Of a DNA stretch of 64,000 nt, positions 44,571 to 53,917 are shown piece after piece (the stretch's first letter is position 1; every line of letters begins with the position of its first letter). Both the position numbers and the translations under genes were made by a program. This DNA is from Sporomusa sp. KB1 (GTDB taxonomy: Bacteria; Bacillota; Negativicutes; Sporomusales; Sporomusaceae), in contig NZ_VLKC01000002.1 in the NCBI RefSeq assembly GCF_007830295.1, positions 1,178,787-1,242,786 of the forward strand. The letters are read 5' to 3'. A model generated the notes under the pieces. It was given only the letters and a program-made list of their open reading frames with translations. It made no database searches and was not told where the DNA came from.

Positions 44571-46025
44571 ATGATTGAAAAGACGCAAAAAAGTCTTAAA
44601 GACTTGACTAGGGAAAATCAGTTATTACATGAAATTATCGATGCTATATCAGAGGGTGTATATGCCGCAGATAAGGATGGAACCATTCTAATTTACAACC
44701 GGGCTTTTGAAAGAATTGAGGCCACTGATCGTCAAACTATGCTTGGAAAAAAGGATACAGATGTGTATTCCTTGCCCCCTCTATCAAACCTCCAGCGCAT
44801 AGCAGTGCTGCAAAGTAAAAAGCCGCTATTAGAACAATATATGACATACCAACTATATACCGGGAAAAAGGTTGATATAGTTTACAATTCTTACCCCTTT
44901 TTCGAGAATGGGGAACTAACTGCCGTATATTCTATTAACAGGGATCTCCCCACCATAAATGAGTTACTGACCAATGTAGTAAAATGTTTTGGGCGTAATA
45001 AATCGAAGAACCGGCTAAACGGCACTATCTTTAGCCTTGATGACATTATTGGTAGCAGTCCGCTCATTAAAAAGGCACTTAAACAAGCCAGGAAAATTGC
45101 ACCAATGCCATCAACTGTTATGATTTATGGGGAAACCGGTACTGGTAAAGAGCTCTTTGCCCAGGGAATCCATAACGCAAGCTGTTATAGCTCACGTCCT
45201 TTCATCGCCGTCAACTGCGCTGCATTACCTGAAAACTTGATGGAAAGCTTGCTTATGGGGACAGTAAAAGGAGCTTTCTCTGGTGCCATAGATTCTCCCG
45301 GTTTGTTTGAACAGGCCGAAAACGGCACTCTGTTTCTGGATGAAATTAATTCATTAAGCCTGCCCTTGCAGGCCAAGCTGCTCAGATTACTACAAGATAA
45401 GGTGGTGCGACGTCTCGGCGATAAAAAAGAGCGTAAAATTAACTGCCGTATAATCAGTGCAACCAACCAAAGTCTCTACGAAATGGCAAGTAAGAGCTTA
45501 TTTCGTGAAGACCTCCTGTATCGTTTAACACCGGTGATTTTACACATCGCGCCACTAAGAGAGCGTCCAGAAGACATACCGGTACTCATCCTGGAGTTTG
45601 TTTCCCGGTTTAATCAGCAATTGAGCTTGAACATTAAGCAAATAAATCCAGAACTGTTGGAATTACTATCCTCATACAGCTGGCCAGGCAATGTCCGCGA
45701 ACTAGAACATGTAATTGAAAGCGCTATGAGTATTGTTGAACATACAGCCTCAGAGTTAAGTATTGATGATTTGCCTTCTTTTCTAATAAAGCGAATGCTC
45801 AATAAAATATCGGATAAGCCTGTAGAAACGCCAGAAGGTGCTACTCCCTCTGGGGAAGCATTATCCGAATATCTTCGCCACTGTGAGCAATCTTATATTC
45901 AAAGAATTTTAAAGATGAAAAACGGCAACGTAAGCGACAGTGCCAAACATATGGGTATCTCCAGACAAGATTTGCACTACCGTCTTCGTAAACTGGGAAT
46001 AAAATCAACCACCTATAAATCCTAG
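44571..46025 (+). CDS. Sigma-54-dependent transcriptional activator (PAS-AAA-HTH)
   Basis: 484 aa. A PAS domain (residues 18-130) begins DAISEGVYAADKDGT. The AAA+ domain has Walker A GETGTGKE (near 188), the sigma-contact loop GAFSGA in place of the usual GAFTGA (near 238), Walker B GTLFLDEI, and the R-finger region ISATNQ. A Fis-type helix-turn-helix ends it (GNVSDSAKHMGISRQDLHYR). It should sense a small ligand through PAS and switch on the nearby -24/-12 promoters. Diverges from the methyltransferase operon. Confidence 0.93.
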   Translation: MIEKTQKSLKDLTRENQLLHEIIDAISEGVYAADKDGTILIYNRAFERIEATDRQTMLGKKDTDVYSLPPLSNLQRIAVLQSKKPLLEQYMTYQLYTGKKVDIVYNSYPFFENGELTAVYSINRDLPTINELLTNVVKCFGRNKSKNRLNGTIFSLDDIIGSSPLIKKALKQARKIAPMPSTVMIYGETGTGKELFAQGIHNASCYSSRPFIAVNCAALPENLMESLLMGTVKGAFSGAIDSPGLFEQAENGTLFLDEINSLSLPLQAKLLRLLQDKVVRRLGDKKERKINCRIISATNQSLYEMASKSLFREDLLYRLTPVILHIAPLRERPEDIPVLILEFVSRFNQQLSLNIKQINPELLELLSSYSWPGNVRELEHVIESAMSIVEHTASELSIDDLPSFLIKRMLNKISDKPVETPEGATPSGEALSEYLRHCEQSYIQRILKMKNGNVSDSAKHMGISRQDLHYRLRKLGIKSTTYKS

Positions 46026-46072
46026 CTCTCCAGGTCCTTTTTCTATATACAGCCTCAACACCATAACTGCTT

Positions 46073-46088
46073 GGCATGATATTTGCAA
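46073..46088 (+). promoter_or_regulatory. Sigma-54 promoter of the DUF1638 gene
   Basis: TGGCATGATATTTGCA fits the -24/-12 consensus with exact spacing, 46 nt before the ATG at 46134. It shares nine bases with the promoter at 44320. Confidence 0.82.
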
Positions 46089-46133
46089 TATTAATTTAGT
46101 GAAATAGTATGAGACTGATTGGAAGTGACATTA

Positions 46134-46799
46134 ATGCTAACAGTAATTTTGGCTTGTCAAACTATGAAAGACGAGCTTACACTTGCTATGCAGCAATCAG
46201 GTATTAATTATCCTGTAGTATACTTGGAATCAGGCTTGCACAATTCGCCGGAAAACCTGCGCGAGAAAGTCCAAGAACAAGTTGATACAATAGACGCCGA
46301 TGTTATTCTCTTGGTGTTTGGCTGTTGTGGAAAGGGTCTCGTAGGAATAAAATCGACCAAAGCTAAGCTTGTAATCCCCCGGATTGATGATTGCATTACC
46401 TTGCTCTTAGGTTCAACTGAAAACCGAAGAAGCATCCCTAACGAGATTAGTACCTACTTTATAACTAAAGGCTGGCTAGACCCAGAAGGCAATGTAATGT
46501 GGTCATATCAGTCTTGGGTAGAACGCTATGGTGAGCAGAAGGCTTGGCGGTTAACAAAAAAAATGCTTGCGCATTATACCCGGTTTATGATCATTGATAC
46601 TGGTGCCTATGACATAGAAGGCATAATGCCTAAAATCAGAGATTCTTGTGAAAAATTCAATATGCATTACGACATTACTCCAGGCTCGTTACGTTTATTA
46701 TATATACTGCTAACAGGACCCTGGGGCCCGGAATTCATCATACTCAATCCTGGTCAAGAGACCTTAGCCAGTGATTTTTATCCCTCTTTGGCCACCTGA
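46134..46799 (+). CDS. DUF1638 protein linked to corrinoid methyltransferases
   Basis: 221 aa. DUF1638 marks are VFGCCGKGLVG near residue 62, IPRIDDCITLLLGS near 82, and GWLDPEGNVMWSY. Genes of this family often lie beside MttB-type methyltransferases; the biochemical role is not known. ATG 46134 has GGAAGTGA upstream. Sigma-54 control and the adjacent activator tie it to the betaine locus. A 3' fragment recurs at 51949. Confidence 0.8.
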   Translation: MLTVILACQTMKDELTLAMQQSGINYPVVYLESGLHNSPENLREKVQEQVDTIDADVILLVFGCCGKGLVGIKSTKAKLVIPRIDDCITLLLGSTENRRSIPNEISTYFITKGWLDPEGNVMWSYQSWVERYGEQKAWRLTKKMLAHYTRFMIIDTGAYDIEGIMPKIRDSCEKFNMHYDITPGSLRLLYILLTGPWGPEFIILNPGQETLASDFYPSLAT

Positions 46800-46894
46800 T
46801 GTTACTGGTTAATACTATCATAAAGACTTCTCACATCGTCCCGAGAAAGGATTGGGCTATTGGCAGTGTGCTAGTAGCCATGCCAAGCACCCAA

Positions 46895-46928
46895 AAAACA
46901 CACTGCAGCCTAAATTGCAGTGTGTTTT
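46895..46928. terminator. Bidirectional terminator after the DUF1638 gene
   Basis: AAAACACACTGCA and TGCAGTGTGTTTT, 13-bp stem, 8-nt loop, T runs on both strands. Confidence 0.85.
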
Positions 46929-46949
46929 CTATGATCTCTCTATATAGAT

Positions 46950-47147
46950 AGATCGTTACTCATCATTACGCCATTTTATTAAATTAGGCTTCGGGTCAAG
47001 AATAGAGAGGTATTGTTCTTGGACTCCATATTTAGCATTAGGGTCCAATTGCTTATATCTGAGGTACTTTGCGATCCTGTCCTCCAGCCGGGCCCAGCCA
47101 AAATGCTGTATGCGCAATTCACTTTGCTTGTCAGGAAGGCCCGCTAT
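46950..47147 (-). pseudogene. 3' fragment of a GT2-type glycosyltransferase
   Basis: It corresponds to the last part of the gene at 52415, minus strand (from HCGRFP-type residues to the end). It is cut at 47147 where unrelated sequence begins. Confidence 0.88.
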
Positions 47148-47282
47148 CCGTCCCCTTCATGTGCCTTGGTACTTTCCCCCTTCGTGGATCACACTTATAG
47201 GGTTTTCCCTTTGCATCACATGAAAAGTTCCCAAGTTCCGTATCTGGGCCTAGTTTAGATTCGCGCCACCTATACACCGGAC
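47148..47282 (-). mobile_element. Probable group II intron RNA fragment
   Basis: Minus strand contains GAATCTAAACTAGGCCCAGA, GGAACTTGGGAAC, CATGTGATGCAAAGGGAAAA, AGTGTGATCCACGAAGGGGG, AAAGTACCAAGGCACATGAA. The series of purine-rich loops and short stems recalls the domain I part of bacterial group II introns. No reverse transcriptase follows. It exactly fills the gap between the two duplicated glycosyltransferase fragments. Confidence 0.45.
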
Positions 47283-47430
47283 ATGACTACTTTAATCACA
47301 AGCAACACTCCCAAATATTTATCGGTACGACATGCTCCGGCCACAATGCTAACCATACCTCAAGACTTCTATTTATTTCCTTTGCCAGATAGCTTTGTGC
47401 TACCTGGCACTTTTTATCTGCTGCTAAAGC
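47283..47430 (-). pseudogene. Junction fragment: 3' end of one GT2/TPR gene and 5' end of the next
   Basis: About 148 bases match 53903-54050, including the C-terminal LWPEHVVPINIWECCL frame and the overlapping start of the next gene. A leftover of the tandem duplication. Confidence 0.85.
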
Positions 47431-47455
47431 GTTCCATAAGAAGCAAAGAGCGAAA

Positions 47456-47617
47456 CATATCAATGGGATTACGTGCAGGAGTGCCTTTATTAGAGGAATA
47501 TCGATAACCAACAATATCAGCAACTTTGGATAAATCAGCAGACCAGACAAAAGCAAGAGCTTTTTCATTAATCAAAACAGAATTAGTAAAACCGATTTTA
47601 AGATAATTTAATTGCAA
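47456..47617 (-). pseudogene. Transposase N-terminal fragment
   Basis: The minus-strand translation reads FTNSVLINEKALAFVWSADL, SKVADIVGYRYSSNKGTPAR, NPIDMFRSLLLM, an N-terminal stretch of a DDE transposase (IS4/IS1182-like, family not certain). It fuses directly to the glycosyltransferase scrap at about 47450, so the insertion removed the rest of that copy. Confidence 0.65.
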
Positions 47618-47739
47618 CTGTTGTTTTACAAGTCTTGAAATTGATTATGAGACCGAGATGATTTTAATAAAAAAACACCACCATTCACAAAGATAGGCTA
47701 AAATGCCTTCATCACGATTATTGGGATGTTTTCCAAAAG

Positions 47740-47846
47740 TCAAGTCCCAAATTTTCGACATACGATATTGGGAGGAAAAAACAAAAAGTCCAAGGCGTGA
47801 AGCCTTGAACTATAAATGCTTTCGGGTTTCCGAGAGCATTTATAGT
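47740..47846. repeat. Two-hairpin repeat element, copy 2 (inverted)
   Basis: The reverse complement repeats the hairpin order of 17529-17628, including AGTTCAAGGC/GCCTTGGACT and the GGGACTTGA end. It lies beside a transposase fragment. Confidence 0.65.
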
Positions 47847-48026
47847 GGGGGATTTTTGAAGTAACATTTTCACTGAAAGTGGGGTACTTTTAGTTTAACA
47901 AAAACAATTACCATGCCAAAATGCGCGATTATAGTGAAATATTTTCTTGAAAATATGAAACCCTTGAAAAAAGTCATAATATTTTTGCAAAACTGTGTTT
48001 TCTGGTTGATTCTGAATTTTTCATCT

Positions 48027-48130
48027 AGTGAAAAAATTTTTTTCATTTATTTTGCCAAAAAAGTACGGCGAAAAGGGACATATCAACAGCTATACACTAA
48101 GTGAAAAAATTTTTTTCACTGAAAAAATTT
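48027..48130. promoter_or_regulatory. Cluster of AGTGAAAAAATTTTTTTCACT palindromes
   Basis: A first near-copy is at 48027-48046; a perfect one at 48100-48120; and TTTTTTCA-C-TGAAAAAA at 48111-48127 shares the core of the palindrome at 44502. They precede the decayed activator copy just as that one precedes the intact gene. Confidence 0.6.
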
Positions 48131-48193
48131 TAAACTGCATGTAATGTGGTATATATCCCATATATATCCTGCAGAGCAAAAGGGAATCACGAT

Positions 48194-49152
48194 ATGACCG
48201 ATAATGCGAAAAAAGTCTGGAAGAGCTGCGTAGGGAAAACCGCTTATTGCATGAACTTATTGACGCGATATCGGAAGGAGTTTATGCCGCAGACAAAGCT
48301 GATACGATCCTAATTTATAACCGTGCTTTTGAGAGGATTGAGGCTACTGAGCGCCAGAGTATGTTAGGCAGAAAAGATACGGAGGTATATTCATTACCGC
48401 CGATGTCAAACCTCCAGCGCCGGGCCGTGCTGCAAAGCAAAGCTCCTTTATTGGGGCAATGTATGACATATCAGTTATATACCGGAAAAAAGTTGATATT
48501 GTTTACAACTCCTATTCCTTTTTTGAGAATGGGGAAATTATGGCAATTTACTCGATTAACCGGTATCTCCCGTCCATAAACGAATTATTAACAAGTGTTG
48601 TGAATAGCTTTGACCACAGCAAATCTAAAAACCGGTTAAACGGTACTAGTTTTACGCTTGACGACATCATTGGTGTCAGTCAAAGCATCAGGCAGTCGGT
48701 TAAACAAGCCAGAAAAATAGCGCCAACTCCATCAGCGGTGATGATTTATGGGGAAACCGGTACAGGCAAAGAACTTTTCGCCCAGGGCATCCATAATGCA
48801 AGCAGCTATAGCGCACGTCCCTTTGTTGCCGTCAATTGCGCTGCCATACCTGAAACCCTGATGGAAAGCCTGCTTCTGGGAACAATAAAAGGAGCCTTCA
48901 CCGGTGCTATTGATTCGCCGGGCCTGTTTGAACAGGCTGAAAACGGTACATTGTTTCTGGATGAAATCAATTCATTAAGCCTGCCGCTGTAGGCCAAGCT
49001 GCTCAGATTATTACAGGATAAAAGGGTGCGGCGTCTCGGCGATAAAAAGGAACGTAAGATCAACTGTCGGATAATCAGCGCAACTAACCAAAGCCTCTAT
49101 GAAATGGCAAGCAAGGGCTTGTTCCGGGAGGACCTTCTTTACCGCTTGACAC
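48194..49152 (+). pseudogene. Sigma-54 activator, decayed second copy
   Basis: It is collinear with the gene at 44571 from the start to the AAA domain, but has a frameshift within the first ten codons, a second near 48492 (one G fewer in the run after ACCGG), and CAG changed to a TAG stop at 48990. The GAFTGA loop is standard here. Similarity ends at TPG near 49155, where a different activator continues. Confidence 0.92.
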
Positions 49153-49790
49153 CGGGATCGGTGATATGCCCTTGCATTTGCAAGTCAAACTCTTGCGTGT
49201 ATTGCAAGAATATACGATTGAACGGGTAGGCGGGACTAAGCCGCTAATTTATCGATGCCCGGATCATTGCTGCTACCAACAGGAATTTGGAAGAAATGAT
49301 ACCGACTAACCAATTCCGCAGTGATCTATATTATCGTTTGAGTGTTATACCTTTTCGCATCCCTCCTTTGCGAGAAAGAATGGAGGATTTGGGAGCTGCT
49401 TATTCATTGTTTTATTCAAAAATATAATTTGATTCTGAGGAAAAGAATTAAAGGCTATACCAAGGATGCTCTGGCAAGAATGTTTGAATACTCTTGGCCG
49501 GGTAATGTTCGGGAGTTGGAGAATGCCATCGAGTACTCTGCTAATGTTTGCCCAGATTCCTTGATTAATGCAAACTATCTTCCGGATCGAATTATTAAGC
49601 ATGTTACAGCTTTACAACCGTCCCAGCCCCAAAAAGTGTACAATCTATCGCAGATTTAGAAAAGAAGGCAATAGTAGAGGATTAAAAAGATATGGTACAA
49701 GCAACCATGCCAAAGAAAATATTGCCAAATATTTATGAGCCGTTCAACTCTTTATCGAAAAATTAAACCTGAATTATTCATGGGGATATA
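49153..49790 (+). pseudogene. C-terminal fragment of a different sigma-54 activator
   Basis: In shifting frames: [53 protein letters not shown], then MFEYSWPGNVRELENAIEY, and a broken HTH (ALKRYGTS, AKENIAKYL with a stop, then LFIEKLN). It aligns to the AAA and Fis regions of an activator unlike copy 1. The junction with the preceding fragment lies inside the same conserved domain, as recombination would give. Confidence 0.88.
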
Positions 49791-50094
49791 AAAACGTCTT
49801 ATTTATAAATGAATTTTCTTGTTAACAATAAAAAAACCAGAATTTAGCGTTTTGCCACCTAAAAATGGGCAGACGAATCCCCTCGATTTTAAAATCTGTT
49901 TTTAAAATTTTCAGGGAGCAAGCCATTTCTATTCTAATTTTGGTATTAGCCGAGAAATATTTGCAAATGTTTCATAAAACTGTTGTATATAAGGGCAACT
50001 ACTGCAAAGCTTGAATGTAATACTCTTTTCGGTTGTCTTTTTTACCTTCACCTATTGAGTGAAGAAGAATAACTTGTGCAATACCTAATTTTAT
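49791..50094. other. AT-rich intergenic stretch upstream of the BCCT promoter
   Basis: No gene seen. I looked for the TTTTTTCA-N-TGAAAAAA core as an enhancer for the promoter at 50095 and did not find it here. Confidence 0.5.
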
Positions 50095-50110
50095 TGGCAC
50101 ATTTCTTGCA
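50095..50110 (+). promoter_or_regulatory. Sigma-54 promoter of the BCCT transporter
   Basis: TGGCACATTTCTTGCA matches the consensus TGGCAC-N5-TTGCA in every conserved base, 160 nt before the GTG at 50270. Confidence 0.88.
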
Positions 50111-50269
50111 ATTTATTATTTCCATATCGGCAAAGGAGGGATTAATAATGCTTATAATACGCAAATGTCACTTTGTGTGGATTGCGTTGAAAAAAGAGAC
50201 GTGGTGATGAAACAAGGCAAAAAGGTGTTTGAGGTATAGTGCACATTTTAGGAAGGGAAGGGATAATTT

Positions 50270-51760
50270 GTGGAAAACGAACAAGGATCAAAAAGCAATA
50301 TTGTTTTGTACATTTCAGCCGCTATAGCCTTACTGTTTATATCATTTAGCATATTCATGACCGAGCAAATGGGGAAAGCGGCTAATGCCATATTAAGCTT
50401 TTTAACTACCAATTTTGGCTGGTTATATCTATTGTCAGTAGGAATCTTTATATTGACCTGCCTTGGTATTGCTTTTAGCCGTTTTGGCAAAATCAGGCTG
50501 GGTCAGGATGACGAGAAGCCAGAGTTTACTGATTTTCAGTGGTTTACTATGCTTTTCGGCGGCGGCATGGGTATCAGCCTGATCTTTTGGTCGATTGCAG
50601 AACCCATGATGCACTATATGTCACCTCCCGTGGGTCAGGGCGGAACCACAGAGGCCATGTATTTAGCAATGATGCTGGTATTTAATGATTTTGGTCTCCA
50701 TGTCTGGTTTATTTATACCATTTGCGGTTTGGCGCTGGCCTATTTCCAATTTCGGAAAGGCCTGCCATGCTTAATCAGTTCGGCTTTTTACCCGCTCTTA
50801 GGTGAGCGCATTCACGGGCCTATCGGCAAATCCATTGATATTCTGGCAGTATTTGCCACCATATTTGGCGTGGCTACCAGCTTAGGCTTGGGTTCCAGCC
50901 AGATTGCCGCCGGTTTGCAGTATGTTTGGGGGATTCCGGCAACACCGGCGATGACTGCTGTCGTCATCGCAATCATGACGGTAATTTTCACTCTGGCCAC
51001 TGTCTCCGGGTTGCATAAGGCTATGCAGCTGGTTGCCGACATCAAGATCTGGCTGTCGATTGTTTCCATGGTATTTATCTTCCTGTTCGGCGGTGCGGTT
51101 TTCCAATTGAATCTGTTTACCCATACACTGGGTACGTACCTGCAGAACTTTATCGGCCAGACGCTGTGGATGGCCAACATTGAGTGGACTACCGCGTGGC
51201 CGATCTTCTACCGGGCCTGGTATATTGCCTGGGCGGCCTTTGTCGGCCAGTATATTGCCCGGATCTCCAGAGGTCGTACTATTCGCGAATTCATTTTGAC
51301 CGCAACCTTTCTCCCTGTTGGTTTTAGCTTTGTGTGGCTGGCGATATATGGCGGGGCAGCTTTCCAACTGGATGTATTATCAGGTGGTGCCATTCAGGCA
51401 GCTGTTAAAAACGATTATACAACAGCCCTGTATGTAACACTTCAACAACTGCCGTTTTATATGATTACCGCCCCCTTGGCAATGTTTCTGATTATAGCCT
51501 CCTTTGCCGGCTCCGCCAACTCGGCTACCTTTGTACTGAGCATGCTGACCTCAGGCGGGGACATGAACCCCAGCAAAAAACTGCGTGGTTTCTGGGGCAT
51601 TGCCCAGGGTTCTGTCACTATCATGCTGATTCTGGTCGGTGGCACTGCGGCCATAAAGACCCTGCAGACAGCCTCCATCGCCGCGGCTTTTCCGTTCATG
51701 CTGATTATGCTGGCCATGTGCTACAGCATATATAAAGCGCTTTCTGAGGAAAATGTGTAA
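50270..51760 (+). CDS. BCCT family betaine/carnitine/choline transporter
   Basis: 496 aa with 12 or so membrane segments. The BCCT signature is in WPIFYRAWYIAWAAFVGQYI followed by ARISRGRTIREF; the conserved GMGISLIFWSIAEP segment is near residue 100. GTG start follows GGAAGGGAAGGG. Sigma-54 promoter upstream. It should import the quaternary amine demethylated by the methyltransferase set, replacing the broken transporter at 43831 (inference). The base composition around 50800-51700 is more GC-rich than its neighbours. Confidence 0.92.
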   Translation: MENEQGSKSNIVLYISAAIALLFISFSIFMTEQMGKAANAILSFLTTNFGWLYLLSVGIFILTCLGIAFSRFGKIRLGQDDEKPEFTDFQWFTMLFGGGMGISLIFWSIAEPMMHYMSPPVGQGGTTEAMYLAMMLVFNDFGLHVWFIYTICGLALAYFQFRKGLPCLISSAFYPLLGERIHGPIGKSIDILAVFATIFGVATSLGLGSSQIAAGLQYVWGIPATPAMTAVVIAIMTVIFTLATVSGLHKAMQLVADIKIWLSIVSMVFIFLFGGAVFQLNLFTHTLGTYLQNFIGQTLWMANIEWTTAWPIFYRAWYIAWAAFVGQYIARISRGRTIREFILTATFLPVGFSFVWLAIYGGAAFQLDVLSGGAIQAAVKNDYTTALYVTLQQLPFYMITAPLAMFLIIASFAGSANSATFVLSMLTSGGDMNPSKKLRGFWGIAQGSVTIMLILVGGTAAIKTLQTASIAAAFPFMLIMLAMCYSIYKALSEENV

Positions 51761-51773
51761 GGCAACACGGTGT

Positions 51774-51792
51774 AAAAAAACCGCTAACGCGG
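51774..51792 (-). terminator. Terminator after the zinc-ribbon tail
   Basis: CCGC-GTTA-GCGG with seven T on the minus strand. Confidence 0.7.
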
Positions 51793-51807
51793 GCCTTGGG
51801 CTTTATC

Positions 51808-51948
51808 TCACATCGAAACCCTATACTCATATCCGTGAATACCTTTATAATACTCTGGATACATGGCCCCACCACATTTCTCACAACTAAACTGCGGCGG
51901 TACTGTTGGGTCCCCATCATCCATGGCATCAAAGTCTCTGACTACCTC
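51808..51948 (-). pseudogene. C-terminal fragment of a zinc-ribbon protein
   Basis: 47 codons reading EVVRDFDAMDDGDPTVPPQF, SCEKCGGAMYPEYYKGIHG, YEYRVSM and a stop. One CxxC half of a zinc ribbon is left. The fragment ends exactly at the edge of the duplicated block (51949). Parent gene unknown. Confidence 0.6.
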
Positions 51949-52257
51949 AATGTAATGTGGTCATATCAGTCTTGGGTAGAACGCTATGGTGAGCAGAAGG
52001 CTTTGCGATTAACAAAAAAAATGCTTGCGCATTATACCCGGTTTATGATCATTGATACTGGTGCCTATGACATAGAAGGCATACTGCCTAAAATCAGAGA
52101 TTCTTGTGAAAAATTCAATATGCATTACGACATTACTCCAGGCTCGTTACGTTTATTATATATACTGCTAACAGGACCCTGGGGCCCGGAATTCATCATA
52201 CTCAATCCTGGTCAAGAGACCTTAGCCAGTGATTCTTATCCCTCTTTAGCCACCTGA
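51949..52257 (+). pseudogene. 3' fragment of the DUF1638 gene
   Basis: From NVMWSYQSWVERYGEQ to the end (YPSLAT) it matches the gene at 46134 with two or three changes. The first half, promoter and ribosome site are missing. Confidence 0.92.
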
Positions 52258-52353
52258 TGTTACTGGGTAATACTATCATAAAGACTTCTCACATCGTCCC
52301 GAGAAAGGATTGGGCTATTGGCAGTGTGCTAGTAGCCATGCCAAGCGCCCAAA

Positions 52354-52387
52354 AAAACACACTGCAGCCTAAATTGCAGTGTGTTTT
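52354..52387. terminator. Bidirectional terminator, second copy
   Basis: Same AAAACACACTGCA/TGCAGTGTGTTTT hairpin as at 46895, ending the minus GT operon. Confidence 0.85.
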
Positions 52388-52414
52388 CTATGATCTCTCT
52401 ATATAAATAGATCA

Positions 52415-53917
52415 TTACTCATTATTACGCCATTTTATTAAATTAGGCTTCGGGTCAAGAATAGAGAGGTATTGTTCTTGGACTCCGTATTTAGCATTAG
52501 GGTCCAATTGCTTATATCTGAGGTACTTTGCGATCCTGTCTTCCGGCCGGGCCCAGCCAAAATGCTGTATGCGCAATTCACTTTGCTTGTCAGGGAGGCC
52601 CGCTATATTTATGGGAAATCTGCCGCAGTGGAGTGGCTGTTCCTGCCACTCATACTTATATCCTGGGCGATACCTTACCAAAAATGGCCGATATATCCTG
52701 TGAGCAATCCAGTAACTGTCTTCACGATAGCTGCTTTCATTCCACATGTCATATAACCGGAAATAAACCACATCTACGCTGACATCCGTAATTAATTCCC
52801 TAATACCCTCAGCGGCTTTATATTCAAATATTTCATCAGCATCTAGAATCATGATCCAATCCGGATTAGTACTCACAGCTAGCTCCCACAACGTTTTGCG
52901 GAGTTCCACTTCATTATTAAACCCACTTGTGGCATTTTCCACAATGCAGTGAGCTATATTCTCTAATTTTTTGCGGCAGATGGCGACAGTATTGTCTGCG
53001 CTGCCATCATCCAAAATCACCACTTCATCTGCATACTGGATAATACGGTGCAGCACTCTTTCTAAATATCGGCTACTTTCGTTTCTTACCAACATGCCGA
53101 CCGTCAATTTTGATCGCTTAGTATTTTTCATTAATCTATCTTTATACTCAGCTAAACTTGCTAACTCAGACTCCCTATATATATGAAACGGCAGGTAGCA
53201 TGTATCGGCATAAAGCTCTAACCCCAATGCTGCTGCCCGCACACAGAAATGCCGGTCTTCACCAATTAATCCGATATTATATATCTCTTTGAAATTAACC
53301 CCTTGCTCTAGCGCGTAGCGGCTTATCAGCGTGCAGGCTCCCAGTCCGCCTACTTTATAGACACCAGGAATAGTAAGCATATTTATAAATTCTTGACTTT
53401 TCATCGCTTGTTCATCCGCGCTATACTCTACCCCGCGCTCTGCTTGAAATAACCTATATTGATCTCCTACCCATACCTGTGGTAAAGGAACAAGCTGCAG
53501 TGCCCATTTAGTCCAAAACACCTCAGATACAATATCTTTTTTCAAACTGATTAGATGTTTAACCGTCTGCGGATGCAAATATATGTCTGAATCAACTAAA
53601 AATAAATAGTCTGCTCCGGTTTGCAACGTATACTCTATTATCCGGTCTTTATAGGCAGCAACTTTCCATATAAGGTTTTCCTGCCAGCAATGGGTTTCTT
53701 CATCACAGCGATATTCTATGGGGTAATCTCCTTTAAATACCACTGTGTTGGTATGCTTACCAGCAAAGGCATACAACAGATTACATCCTTCATCGTCATC
53801 AACAAATACATATTCTACAGTTAACCCCTCATAATCGAGGTTCTCTAACGATTGCAGGAACTGCTCCAAAATAGCAGGTTTTTGCTTTACCGGACTGCCA
53901 ATGATCACTTTAATCAT
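52415..53917 (-). CDS. Two-domain GT2-like glycosyltransferase
   Basis: 500 aa. Domain 1 (2-255) has VIIGSPVKQKPAIL, VDDDEGCNLL and YLFLVDSDIYLHPQ with the DxD metal motif. Domain 2 (about 275-490) has LTVGMLVRNESSRYLERVL, VILDDGSADNT and WIMILDADEIFEY. ATG 53917 overlaps the stop of the preceding gene (ATGA). Last gene of a four-gene operon starting at 59070. Substrate unknown; the nearby repeat protein at 59319 is a candidate acceptor. Confidence 0.85.
   Translation of the reverse strand: MIKVIIGSPVKQKPAILEQFLQSLENLDYEGLTVEYVFVDDDEGCNLLYAFAGKHTNTVVFKGDYPIEYRCDEETHCWQENLIWKVAAYKDRIIEYTLQTGADYLFLVDSDIYLHPQTVKHLISLKKDIVSEVFWTKWALQLVPLPQVWVGDQYRLFQAERGVEYSADEQAMKSQEFINMLTIPGVYKVGGLGACTLISRYALEQGVNFKEIYNIGLIGEDRHFCVRAAALGLELYADTCYLPFHIYRESELASLAEYKDRLMKNTKRSKLTVGMLVRNESSRYLERVLHRIIQYADEVVILDDGSADNTVAICRKKLENIAHCIVENATSGFNNEVELRKTLWELAVSTNPDWIMILDADEIFEYKAAEGIRELITDVSVDVVYFRLYDMWNESSYREDSYWIAHRIYRPFLVRYRPGYKYEWQEQPLHCGRFPINIAGLPDKQSELRIQHFGWARPEDRIAKYLRYKQLDPNAKYGVQEQYLSILDPKPNLIKWRNNE

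Larger units (their letters stand above)
46491..47147. repeat. Segmental duplication, block 1 (pair of 51949-52606)
   Basis: About 657 bases covering the 3' half of the DUF1638 gene, the shared terminator and the last 60 codons of the minus-strand glycosyltransferase match 51949-52606 with few differences. Confidence 0.93.
51949..52606. repeat. Segmental duplication, block 2 (pair of 46491-47147)
   Basis: See the first block. Here the glycosyltransferase side is intact and the DUF1638 side is truncated, the opposite of block 1. Confidence 0.93.
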
